DNA of 64,000 bases from contig JAGPUW010000025.1 in NCBI GenBank assembly GCA_018069465.1, forward strand, positions 186,001 to 250,000. The letters run 5' to 3'. The notes under the pieces were generated by a model. That model was not told the DNA's origin, did not search any database, and saw only the letters and a list, made by a program, of their open reading frames with translations. The translations under genes and the position numbers were made by a program. Origin of the DNA: Gammaproteobacteria bacterium. Its GTDB lineage: Bacteria > Pseudomonadota > Gammaproteobacteria > Pseudomonadales > Porticoccaceae. Positions 56,228-64,000 of this stretch are shown here, one piece after another. Within the stretch, counting starts at the first letter, position 1; each line of letters opens with the position of its first letter.

Positions 56228-56609
56228 CGTTTTTTCCGTCGAATTACTGTTTTTTTAAGCACGCCAGATAAAATGTCGAAGTCCGGCAATTTTGGCGCAG
56301 AGTCTAGAGGCAGGCGGGGTAATTTACTTGTTATTTTGTGACTTGTGAGTTTTGTTTTTATGCTGGAGGCAGACGTGAAGGCCAGCAAGCGAGCTTGAGT
56401 GGCTCACTAGCAGGCTCTTGAAACGCTACAGGCTCGGCCATCTATTGCCTTAAAACCAGGCCCAAAGCGCTCATTATCTCTTGATTTTGCCTTCTATCTG
56501 GCTGGACTCACTGGCTCGACTCAGCGAAGTTCAACAAGCTGCTAGCGGTGGCAAAATGGTTGAAGGCTGGCGCCAGGTTAATTTAAGCCCCGGTTAATTT
56601 AAACTCAGA
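56228..56609. other. Intergenic space with no gene seen
   Basis: No credible frame or RNA was found in these 382 bases. The last part (56576-56609) belongs to the tandem repeat noted next. Confidence 0.6.
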
Positions 56610-56623
56610 TTAATTTAAGCGAG
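56576..56623 (-). repeat. Three 16-bp tandem units across the stop of the GGDEF/EAL gene
   Basis: GGTTAATTTAAGCCCC, GGTTAATTTAAACTCA and GATTAATTTAAGCGAG lie in tandem. The last unit contains the stop codon (complement of TTA at 56610-56612) and the final codons of the PAS-GGDEF-EAL gene. Confidence 0.8.
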
Positions 56624-58841
56624 ACGGCCGCTCGGCTGCCAACTGATTATAGGCCTTGCCAAAATACTCGGCGCTCATCGGTTTGCCATAGAGGTAGCCC
56701 TGGGCAAAGTGACAACCGATTTCTGCCAGCACCTCCTCTTGGCGAACCCGCTCTACGCCGACCGCAATCACCGTTTTGTCGAGAATATCGCCAATGCCAG
56801 TGAGTGCCTGAATCAAATCAATATGCTGACGTGTGCCATTGACCCGCATTAGCAGGCGGTGGTCGAGCTTAAGCGCCTCGACGGGTAAATCTTTAAGGTA
56901 GTTAGAATTCTTGCCACAGGCGCCAAAACCATCGATACAAAAGCGAATACCCATCTGGCTCAGCGTGCGGACAAACTGCGTGACCCGGGTTAAATTGGCC
57001 AGCACCAGGGCTTCGCTAATTTCAAACATCAAACTTGAGGCATCGAGTTTGTGCTGCGCCAGGGCATCGAGTATTAATTCAGGATAGGCGGGGTCTTCTA
57101 TCTGCGAGATTTCTATATTGATAGAGGCATAGCCAACATCCATGCCCTGCAGCTTCCAACTACGCAATTGGCGGCACACTTCAGTCAGGGTCCAGGCGCC
57201 CAGCTCGGTGGTAATTCCCGCCTCTTCAGAAATAAGCATAAAGTCGCTGGGTTTAATTAAACCGCGAGCGTGGTGGTTCCAGCGCAGTAAACTTTCACAG
57301 CCCACCACACGTCGTGCCTTGATATCAAAGAGCGGCTGATAGACCAGTGACATCTGCTTACGCTTCAATGCCAGGCGCAACTCAGAGGGGTAAAACAAGC
57401 GCCCCGATACGCGGCTATTCTCGCCATCGTGGAGGCTGTAATAACCATTTCTACCCGCCGCCTTGGCTTTGTACATAGCCGCATCGGCCTGCTTCATCAG
57501 GCTTACCAGGTCGGTTCCATCGTTGGGGAAAATCGCCACACCGACACTGGCCGTTGCCTCCAGTTGCTGAGAGTTAAACTCAAAAGGCTTTTCGAAACAG
57601 GAGAGAATTTTTTCCGCTATCGATCTGACTTCAACCAGATCGTTGATGTTTTCGGCAACCACCGTAAACTCATCGCCCGCCAGGCGCGCCACGGTATCGC
57701 TCTGCCTGACAACCTTGAGTAAACGTTGGGCGATTTCCTTGAGCAGGTCATCACCAAAGTGGTGGCCGAGGGAGTCATTGATCAACTTGAAATTATCCAG
57801 ATCGATATAAAATAACGCCAGCTGGCGATGGCTGCGTTTGGCTCGCTGTATACCCTGCTCCAGCCTGTCGAGTAATAAGCGTCGGTTCGGCAGCTCCGTC
57901 AAATTATCGTGGGTTGCCAAATACCGCAGTTCTTCATGGCTGCGTTTCATGTAACTCAGATCGGAAAAGAACACCGCATAATGCGTCAGTGCCCCACCGC
58001 TACCGCGAATAACACTCAGTGAAACATTGGCGGCAAACTGCTCACCCGATAGTCGCCGCAGTGCCACCTCGCCCGTCCAGTGATCTTGCTCACGCAAGAC
58101 CTGTAAAACGCTCTTAAAAAAGGCGATGTCGGGATGGGCAATAAGGCCTGACTCACTGTCGCCTCGAGCGGCAAGCCGCAACAGATCCTGGCGAGAAAAG
58201 CCGGTAATGCGTGTAAAAGCATGGTTCACGCTCAGTAACTGGCGCCTGCGGTTAAAGATAATCACCGCTTCACCGGAGGTGGCGATCAGCTGCTCGGTGA
58301 AGGCCAAACGGTTATAAAGCCGTTGATCTTCGGTAACATCGACGGAGGCACACTGAAAACCGGCCGCCTCCCCCTCCTCATTAGTCAATGCAGAAAAGCT
58401 ATGCTGATAGGACTGCTGGCCGAAGTTGCCGTGGGCAACAAATTCTTCGCCGCCTTGGGCTCGCAGTAGCTGGGCATAAAAATGGGGATAATCATTCTTG
58501 AGCACAGCAATATCACGACCGAGTAAATCCGCCGTATCCACCTCGTGGTTAATACCCTGCCAACCGATAATTTGCGTAAATTTGCCCTTGCTATTCACTT
58601 GCCAGACCACCACTTTGCAGATATCGGCAATTTCCTCCAATGAATCATCGCCCTTGCTCGGCACCGCACTGAGCACTGCCGGGCTGTGTCGCCCCCGCAG
58701 TAACAAGATGCACAACACGCAGCACAGCGCCAATAAAAAATAGAGAGGGATATTCTGCCCGAAGGGCAAGCCGGCAAAAAAATGCAGACAAATAGCCGCT
58801 GACAGAAACGCTAGGCCGGAGAAAAAAGGAGCCAGCCTCAA
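56610..58841 (-). CDS. PAS-GGDEF protein with a degenerate EAL domain
   Basis: 743 aa. Two N-terminal membrane helices (about 1-48) and two PAS-like regions (about 70-170 and 180-300) precede a GGDEF domain with AGDEF (RLAGDEFTVV) and an EAL-type domain. In the latter, EAL reads ESL (GCESLLRW) and the DDFGTG loop reads DGFGACG, losing one of two metal-binding Asp residues, so phosphodiesterase activity is doubtful. The GGDEF site is probably active. TTG start with AGAAGGG upstream. It may be a diguanylate cyclase with the EAL part as a binding module. Confidence 0.9.
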   Translation of the reverse strand: MRLAPFFSGLAFLSAAICLHFFAGLPFGQNIPLYFLLALCCVLCILLLRGRHSPAVLSAVPSKGDDSLEEIADICKVVVWQVNSKGKFTQIIGWQGINHEVDTADLLGRDIAVLKNDYPHFYAQLLRAQGGEEFVAHGNFGQQSYQHSFSALTNEEGEAAGFQCASVDVTEDQRLYNRLAFTEQLIATSGEAVIIFNRRRQLLSVNHAFTRITGFSRQDLLRLAARGDSESGLIAHPDIAFFKSVLQVLREQDHWTGEVALRRLSGEQFAANVSLSVIRGSGGALTHYAVFFSDLSYMKRSHEELRYLATHDNLTELPNRRLLLDRLEQGIQRAKRSHRQLALFYIDLDNFKLINDSLGHHFGDDLLKEIAQRLLKVVRQSDTVARLAGDEFTVVAENINDLVEVRSIAEKILSCFEKPFEFNSQQLEATASVGVAIFPNDGTDLVSLMKQADAAMYKAKAAGRNGYYSLHDGENSRVSGRLFYPSELRLALKRKQMSLVYQPLFDIKARRVVGCESLLRWNHHARGLIKPSDFMLISEEAGITTELGAWTLTEVCRQLRSWKLQGMDVGYASINIEISQIEDPAYPELILDALAQHKLDASSLMFEISEALVLANLTRVTQFVRTLSQMGIRFCIDGFGACGKNSNYLKDLPVEALKLDHRLLMRVNGTRQHIDLIQALTGIGDILDKTVIAVGVERVRQEEVLAEIGCHFAQGYLYGKPMSAEYFGKAYNQLAAERPSRLN

Positions 58842-59224
58842 CTAGTTAACCCTTCTTCGTTGAGTAACAGACAGAGTAATAGAGGACGTAATAAAGAGAG
58901 TATCGCTCGGCGCGCTCAAGGCCCACGGTTCGAGATGCCGACACTCGCTGACAAAAGCCATTGTTTCCCCAAATCGGCAACGCGCCGCAATCCACAGTGG
59001 GCCGAGTATATGAAGAGTTTTCAAGGGCCAATAGGCCTGGGGTGCCCCCGGGGGCTGAAAGGTTAAATAGCTTCTCAAACGGTGACTACTCTGGCTTATG
59101 CCCTGGTTTTACGTCCTCCTTTCGCAAACCAAAAGCGGGTAATGCGACCTTGTCCCCCGGTCGCTGTTAACAGTACCCGTTCTTTCTCTGACTTTTTTAG
59201 CGGCCCATAAACGCCCAAGGGCAG
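58842..59224. other. 383-bp leader/intergenic region between acyl-CoA dehydrogenase and the GGDEF gene
   Basis: No gene is supported here; the short frames lack ribosome sites. On the minus strand at about 59061-59140 a structured stretch includes CGAAAGG and GGACGTAAAACC, then CATAAG and GAAGCTATTTAACC. This vaguely resembles the layout of a class I c-di-GMP riboswitch, upstream of a GGDEF gene; see findings. CCCCCGGGGG at 59046-59055 is a perfect 10-bp palindrome. Confidence 0.3.
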
Positions 59225-60370
59225 TTACAAACTACGGGCGACAACTTCCAGCATGATCTCACTGGTACCCGCATATATTCTCGCAACACGACTGTCGGCA
59301 TACATGCGACAGATCAAATACTCATCCATATAACCGTAGCCACCGTGCAACTGCAGACACTCATCGACAATCTTTTGCTGCAGTTCGGAAATCCACCACT
59401 TGGACATGGAGGCGGTGGCGTTATCGAGTTCACCCGTCACCACTTTTTCAACGCAACTGTCGATAAAAACGCGGGCGGCCCGTGTTAAAGAGGCGACTTC
59501 CGCCAGCTTAAAGCGAGTATTTTGCATTTCCATTAAAGGCTTGCCAAAGACGTGGCGCTCTTTCACGTATTTTAGCGTTTCCTCAATAGCCCCCTCCATT
59601 AAAGCGACACCCTGAATGCCGACAGTGCTGCGCTCGTAGGGCAAATCGCTCATCAACTGGTAAAAGCCCTTGCCCTCTTCACCCCCGAGTAACTGGCTCT
59701 GGTGGACGCGCACGTCTTCAAAAAACAACTCGACGGTGTCCTGGGCTTTCTGACCCATTTTTTTCAGTTTTTTGCCGACCCGATAACCGGGTAAATCTGC
59801 CGTCTCCAGCAGCAATAGCGACACCCCTTTACCACCGGCACTGGCGTCAGTTTTGACGATCAGCACCAGCAGCTCACAAAGGTAGCCATTGGTAATAAAA
59901 ATCTTCGAACCATTGACGATGTAGTGCTCGCCATCTTTCACCGCTTTAGTGGTGATCGCCTGTAAGTCCGAGCCCGTACCCGGCTCGGTCATGGCAATAG
60001 CGCCTATCATCTCACCGCTGGCCATTTTTGGCAGATACTTGAGCTTCTGCTCCTCGGTACCGTGATTGAGAATATAGTGGGCACTAATGCTGTGTACGCC
60101 CTGCCCCATACCGGTTAGGCCGCGACGCCACTGTTCCTCATAGAACACCGCCTCGTAGCGAAAATCGGCATCGCCACCGCCATATTCAGCGGGAATATCA
60201 CTACAGAGAAAACCCTGAGCGCCGGCCTTGCGCCAGAGTTCTTTGTCGATATGACCCTGCTCGCGCCACTTTTCGTCGTAGGGCTGCATTTCATTTTCGA
60301 CAAAACGGCTAACCGAATTACGATAAATATCGAGGCTTTCATCCATCCACGAGGGGCGGTAATCATTCAT
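59225..60370 (-). CDS. Acyl-CoA dehydrogenase
   Basis: The 381-aa FAD enzyme shows AMTEPGTGSDLQAITTKA, HYIVNGSKIFITNGYLCELL and LQLHGGYGYMDEYLICRMYA with RIYAGTSEIM, as in medium/long-chain acyl-CoA dehydrogenases. It introduces a trans-2 double bond into an acyl-CoA. Two hotdog hydratase genes precede it on the same strand, suggesting a small beta-oxidation module: dehydrogenase plus hydratase. Confidence 0.94.
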   Translation of the reverse strand: MNDYRPSWMDESLDIYRNSVSRFVENEMQPYDEKWREQGHIDKELWRKAGAQGFLCSDIPAEYGGGDADFRYEAVFYEEQWRRGLTGMGQGVHSISAHYILNHGTEEQKLKYLPKMASGEMIGAIAMTEPGTGSDLQAITTKAVKDGEHYIVNGSKIFITNGYLCELLVLIVKTDASAGGKGVSLLLLETADLPGYRVGKKLKKMGQKAQDTVELFFEDVRVHQSQLLGGEEGKGFYQLMSDLPYERSTVGIQGVALMEGAIEETLKYVKERHVFGKPLMEMQNTRFKLAEVASLTRAARVFIDSCVEKVVTGELDNATASMSKWWISELQQKIVDECLQLHGGYGYMDEYLICRMYADSRVARIYAGTSEIMLEVVARSL

Positions 60371-60415
60371 TTATACAATCTCCTGTCTACACTCAGCCTG
60401 TTAGGGCAGTGTGAA

Positions 60416-60874
60416 TTATTGATTATTGAGGGTTCGCCCCGCTGACACTCTGGGAGGGCTGACCCTCACCTGTGCTTCACCCGTCAGCTTTGACTCGCCA
60501 TTTTGATCGACCGCCCTGAGCTTGAGTTTGAAGCTATAAACACCGCCTTGCTCTGTTTTATCGACCACCTCGCCGTGGCAGGTAATCGTATCGCCGACGT
60601 AGACAATGGCACCAAATTTAACGCCAAAACTAAGAATTGCCGATTGGGGCACCCAGCCTGTCAACAACTGACCCATATAGGCCATGTCGAGCATGCCGTG
60701 GACGAAAACATCATCGGCACCGGCAGCGCGGGCAAAGTCACTATCAATGTGCACCGGGTTGTGATCATTGGAGGCACCACAAAAATAGGCCAGTGTGGTG
60801 CGGGTAATCGGCGGCTTGGTCAAACTCGGCAGTTGCTCGCCAGTGGCTATTTGATCAAAAAAAACTTCTTTCAT
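60416..60874 (-). CDS. MaoC-type hydratase, subunit with catalytic motif
   Basis: The 152-aa hotdog protein has the (R)-hydratase catalytic segment FCGASNDHNPVHIDSDFA (Asp and His in SNDHNPVH) and VFVHGMLDMAYMGQLL. This is one of two adjacent small hotdog proteins, the other being the N-terminal-type dehydratase; together they resemble two-subunit enoyl-CoA hydratases such as ChsH1/ChsH2 of steroid side-chain degradation. 36 bp separate the two genes. Confidence 0.88.
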   Translation of the reverse strand: MKEVFFDQIATGEQLPSLTKPPITRTTLAYFCGASNDHNPVHIDSDFARAAGADDVFVHGMLDMAYMGQLLTGWVPQSAILSFGVKFGAIVYVGDTITCHGEVVDKTEQGGVYSFKLKLRAVDQNGESKLTGEAQVRVSPPRVSAGRTLNNQ

Positions 60875-60910
60875 ATTTTCCCTGTCTCACTCTCGAACAA
60901 CATCGTGCAA

Positions 60911-61351
60911 TCAGGTCCGTTCAACGACAGTCTGGCGAAAGCGAGTGGTCAACTGACCCAGCTGGTTAGTCGCCACGGTTTCCTCGACCATAAATTTAAA
61001 GGCACCCCGGCGCTTCTCAAAAACATCGGTAATGGTCGCCACCAGAGTAATCTGGTCACCCCCACAAATCGGCTCAAAATATTCAAAGCTTTGGGCGGTA
61101 TGGAGGATTTTAGTCGCATCCAGGCCCACCGCTTTAGCCCGGGCAAAGGGGTCGGGCACCGCACAGCCGAGCGTTACCCCGTAAGTCGGTGGCGCAAGTA
61201 TCGAGCGATAACCCTCCGCCACCGCCGTTTGCTCATCAAAATAGATCGGATTTTCCTCGCCCACCGCCTTGGCAAAAAACTTTAATTGCCATTTGTCGAC
61301 ATCCACCGTTAGCGGCGGAAAACTCTTGCCTATCAAGGTCTTATCTAACAT
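60911..61351 (-). CDS. FAS1-like/MaoC N-terminal dehydratase subunit
   Basis: 146 aa from the ATG at 61351 (a longer frame upstream has no ribosome site). GKSFPPLTVDVDKWQLKFFA and ILAPPTYGVTLGC are features of the MaoC-like N-terminal (FAS1) hotdog domain, which forms the non-catalytic half of a hydratase heterodimer. It is the first gene of a three-gene operon with the catalytic MaoC subunit and the acyl-CoA dehydrogenase. Confidence 0.85.
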   Translation of the reverse strand: MLDKTLIGKSFPPLTVDVDKWQLKFFAKAVGEENPIYFDEQTAVAEGYRSILAPPTYGVTLGCAVPDPFARAKAVGLDATKILHTAQSFEYFEPICGGDQITLVATITDVFEKRRGAFKFMVEETVATNQLGQLTTRFRQTVVERT

Positions 61352-61517
61352 GCCAATACCGTTAATTTTTGCAGCACGCAATGTATCGGGATCGACCGGC
61401 CAATACAAGCGCCAGCCCCTAACAAATAGCCCGGCGCGCAGGTGCGACAAGGTGTCGCATTGGAGAAAACCCGCTAAAAAGGTAGCATAAACTCACTATT
61501 TCTATGTGGATTCAACA

Positions 61518-63629
61518 ATGAACAAAGCCTTCCCTTTATCGCTTATCGCTATCGCCGTTTCACTTAACGCCCAAACCGGCTATAGCGAAGAGCAAAGCCA
61601 GCCTGGCAACACCGCGCCGACAATACCTGCATCAGCCACGACGGCGATAGAAGAGATTATTGTCGAAGGTGAGGCTTTGAGCGCGGTAAAAACACTGCGT
61701 ATAAAACCTGACATTATTAACCAGCCAGACAGCGCCGCCGTATTAAAAGCACTGCCGGGAGCCAACATTAACAGCAATGGCCCGATTACCGGCATCGCTC
61801 AATACCGAGGGCTTTTCGGTGACCGCGTGGCGGTGACCATGGAAAATGAAGCCGTGCTCGGCGGTGGCCCCAACGCCATGGACACACCCCTGTCCTACGC
61901 CCCACCCCTGCTGCTGAAATCTATCGCACTCAGCCCCGGCATCGCCTCGGTTAGCGATAGTCAGGAGTCCATTGGCGGTCTGATACAAGCCGAACTCGAC
62001 CGGGGCAATTTTGCTGAGACCCGTGACGCGACAATCTCCGGTGACCTGGCGACCCGCTATGGCTCAATTGATGACGGCAGCAATAGTGCGGCAAAAGTAA
62101 TCGCCGCCAACAATCAACACAAGCTCGCCATTCTCGCCTCTTTTGACGAGGGCAGTGATGCCGAAACCGGCGACGGTAAAACATTGCGCGACAGCGGCTA
62201 CCAGCGCGAGCGCTACGACCTGAGTTACGGCTGGCAAAATGATGCCAGTGAAGCGGAAGTCAGCCTCGGAAAACTCGAAACCAGCAATACCGGCACCCCC
62301 TCCCTGCCGATGGATATTATCGATATCGATACCGACATGGCCAACTTCAATGGTGCCACGCAACTCAATGGCGCCACCCTTCGCACGCGCATGGGCTATC
62401 GCCACGTCTACCATTTGATGGACAACTTCTCCCTGCGCTCCAACAGCAACAACATGAGTTTCCGCGCAACCGAGGCTATTGGCCAGCAATTTACCTGGGG
62501 CGCGAGCCTTGAATTCCCCATCGGCGACGACTCATTAACACTGGGCATCGACAGTGCTGAAACAATCCACGACGCGGTGATCACCAATCCCAACAACCCT
62601 GCGTTTCGCGTGCAAAACTTTGCCGATGCCGAGCGCGATATTTATGGCTTTTTCAGCCAGTGGCGAGGTATGCGCGGCGACTGGGAATTGGAAGCCGGTG
62701 TGCGCTATAACCACGTTGATATGGACAGCGGCGAAGTATCCGTCACTGGCGGCATGCCGGCTGGGGGCCAGCTAGCCAACGACTTCAACAACGCCAATCG
62801 CGATCAGAATTTTGACAACATCGATATCGTCCTGAAAGCCAGTCGCCCCCTCAACGACAGCACCGATTTCAATATTGGCCTCGGCAGGAAGAACCGCGCG
62901 CCGTCCTATCAGGAGCTCTATCTGTGGCTGCCCATGCAATCCACCGGTGGTCTCGCCGACGGGCGTACCTATATCGGCAACCTCGATCTCGACAGTGAGA
63001 CCAACCATGAAATCACCCTCGGCCTGGATTGGAGCGCCGGTGACTTCTACGCCAACGGGCAGATCTTTTTCCGCAAGGTCGATGACTTTATTCAGGGCAC
63101 GCCTTCCACCAATACAACAGCCAATATGCTGGCGATGATGATGGGCGGTCAGGCACCTCTGCAGTTCAATAATATCGACGCCGAACTCTATGGCCTCGAC
63201 GGTCGCTACGGCATGTTGGTAAACGACAACTGGCGGCTCGACGGTGTACTCAGCTATGTACGCGGTGAGGATACAGACAACAACGACAACCTCTATCGCC
63301 TTGCCCCCCTGAACAATCGACTGACGCTGACCTGGGAACAGGACAAGCTGAGCGCCAATCTGGAGTCCGTGCTCTACGCCAGCCAATCGAAAACCGCATC
63401 CTATAACGATGAACAGAAAAGCGCCGGCTATGGCTTGCTCAACTTCTACAGCCAATACCAGATCTCCTCAGATCTGCGCATCAATGCCGGCATCGAAAAC
63501 CTGCTCGACAAAGATTACGTCGACCACCTCACCGGCTACAACCGCAATGGCGATAGCGACATTGCCGTCGGTGATCGCTTACCGGGTCGTGGCCGCAATT
63601 TCTTTGTCAGTGTTGCCCTGTCTCTGTAA
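61518..63629 (+). CDS. TonB-dependent outer-membrane receptor
   Basis: 703 aa. A signal peptide (AFPLSLIAIAVSLNAQTGYS) and an IEEIIVEGEAL stretch (TonB-box-like) precede a plug domain (about 50-170; QPDSAAVLKALPGANINSNG, IAQYRGLFGDRVAVTMENEA) and a beta barrel to the end (RNFFVSVALSL). It takes up a metal complex or other large substrate across the outer membrane using TonB. The substrate is unknown. The start is ATG 61518; an in-frame GTG lies 12 bp earlier. It is divergent from the hydratase operon. Confidence 0.93.
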   Translation: MNKAFPLSLIAIAVSLNAQTGYSEEQSQPGNTAPTIPASATTAIEEIIVEGEALSAVKTLRIKPDIINQPDSAAVLKALPGANINSNGPITGIAQYRGLFGDRVAVTMENEAVLGGGPNAMDTPLSYAPPLLLKSIALSPGIASVSDSQESIGGLIQAELDRGNFAETRDATISGDLATRYGSIDDGSNSAAKVIAANNQHKLAILASFDEGSDAETGDGKTLRDSGYQRERYDLSYGWQNDASEAEVSLGKLETSNTGTPSLPMDIIDIDTDMANFNGATQLNGATLRTRMGYRHVYHLMDNFSLRSNSNNMSFRATEAIGQQFTWGASLEFPIGDDSLTLGIDSAETIHDAVITNPNNPAFRVQNFADAERDIYGFFSQWRGMRGDWELEAGVRYNHVDMDSGEVSVTGGMPAGGQLANDFNNANRDQNFDNIDIVLKASRPLNDSTDFNIGLGRKNRAPSYQELYLWLPMQSTGGLADGRTYIGNLDLDSETNHEITLGLDWSAGDFYANGQIFFRKVDDFIQGTPSTNTTANMLAMMMGGQAPLQFNNIDAELYGLDGRYGMLVNDNWRLDGVLSYVRGEDTDNNDNLYRLAPLNNRLTLTWEQDKLSANLESVLYASQSKTASYNDEQKSAGYGLLNFYSQYQISSDLRINAGIENLLDKDYVDHLTGYNRNGDSDIAVGDRLPGRGRNFFVSVALSL

Positions 63630-63643
63630 AACTGGCGAACCGA

Positions 63644-63679
63644 TCAGCAGCAGCCCAGCAAGTTCCGGACTGCTGCTGA
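63644..63679 (+). terminator. 10-bp stem hairpin after the TonB-dependent receptor gene
   Basis: TCAGCAGCAG and CTGCTGCTGA pair around a 16-nt loop, 15 bp after the stop. No T-run follows, so it may end transcription with Rho or only protect the mRNA. Confidence 0.4.
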
Positions 63680-63779
63680 CAGCTCACTCAAATAACGAAG
63701 ACTGCGTTTGGCCTCAGCAATTTGTTAGCATGGGTGGATCAACGACTCGCGATACATTTTTGCCTATGAACATCCACCT

Positions 63780-64000
63780 TTGAGCAAGTCCACGGCTAGT
63801 CAATCAACAGCCAGCAAGTCAAGGGGCAACATCTCCGCCGCCCGGCAAAACCTCCGCCGTCTGGCCAATATTCGCTACATCGCTCTCGTCGGCCAAATCC
63901 TTGCGCTCTATTATTTCACCCAGGTCTACCCCCTGGGTTTACCCATGGGCATCATTAGCGCTTTAGTGATCGCCTTTGCCTTCGTCAACGTGCTCACCCA
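63780..64000 (+). CDS. RegB/PrrB-type sensor histidine kinase, N-terminus (3' end outside window)
   Basis: The frame reads, after a Ser/Thr/Lys-rich head, ARQNLRRLANIRYIALVGQI and then two hydrophobic helices (ALYYFTQVYPLGLPMGIISA and onward). The RxNLRRLxxxRxIALxGQ opening is typical of RegB/PrrB/ActS redox-responsive kinases. The start is uncertain; TTG 63780 is the first plausible codon, and no strong ribosome site is visible. The kinase domain lies beyond the window. Confidence 0.6.
   Translation, partial: MSKSTASQSTASKSRGNISAARQNLRRLANIRYIALVGQILALYYFTQVYPLGLPMGIISALVIAFAFVNVLT

Noticed and set aside
56228-56575. Possible small genes in the space between the DmdC-like gene and the GGDEF gene
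   Set aside because: Only very short frames without ribosome sites were found and no RNA motif was recognised.
62772-63455. 227-aa open frame on the minus strand within the TonB-dependent receptor gene
   Set aside because: It is the complement of Asp/Asn/Thr-rich barrel codons, without a start signal or domain.

Overview
The window looks like chromosomal DNA of a marine, aerobic gammaproteobacterium, perhaps near Spongiibacteraceae/Cellvibrionales. Evidence: the smc-zipA-ligA order, an S-methyl-5'-thioinosine phosphorylase near nagZ, class 2 pyrD, RegB-like and TonB-dependent proteins, and many acyl-CoA and Baeyer-Villiger type oxidative enzymes. The genus is inferred only. I saw no rRNA, tRNA, CRISPR array or intact mobile element; the only mobile trace is the 3' end of an IS5-type transposase gene.

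Layout. 0-16 kb: the tail of a PepSY membrane protein, a Baeyer-Villiger monooxygenase, esterases and thioesterases, a methylthioinosine phosphorylase-MscS-nagZ block, two F420-family-like oxidoreductases, a metallo-beta-lactamase-fold hydrolase, nudC, a crotonase-SDR pair and an EEP-fold hydrolase. 16-21.4 kb: a TetR gene divergent from a HlyD-type adaptor and two tandem, closely similar DHA2 exporters. 21.5-21.64 kb: the IS5 relic.

21.76-29.85 kb is the most interesting block: ten same-strand, closely packed genes. They are a SpeD-type AdoMet decarboxylase, a lipoprotein with a Ser/Arg/Tyr-rich tail, a DUF350 membrane protein, a membrane-anchored aminopropyltransferase, DUF2170 (YjfI-like), PspA/IM30 (YjfJ-like), DUF2491 (YjfK-like), a ribbon-helix-helix-like small protein, a TVGYGD-filter K+ channel and a rhomboid protease. 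Two identical 17-bp palindromes lie in the middle. The set resembles E. coli yjfIJKL with decarboxylated-AdoMet/polyamine chemistry added and the YjfC ATP-grasp enzyme absent. A membrane-stress system that makes or uses a polyamine is the natural inference, but not a demonstrated one.

30-39 kb: a 17-copy heptanucleotide array that splits a small membrane-protein frame, pyrD, and a complete moxR-DUF58-DUF4381-batA-batB/C-batD operon. 39-54 kb: thioesterase, aldo-keto reductase, rhodanese, a GGDEF-EAL protein, two SPOUT methyltransferases, an MFS transporter, and ligA-zipA-smc. 54-64 kb: a DmdC-like acyl-CoA dehydrogenase, a PAS-GGDEF protein with a degenerate EAL domain, an acyl-CoA dehydrogenase with two hotdog hydratase subunits (a side-chain beta-oxidation type module), a TonB-dependent receptor and the start of a RegB-like sensor kinase.

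Short 12-16 bp tandem repeats recur just after, or across, stop codons at five places, which looks like a property of this genome.
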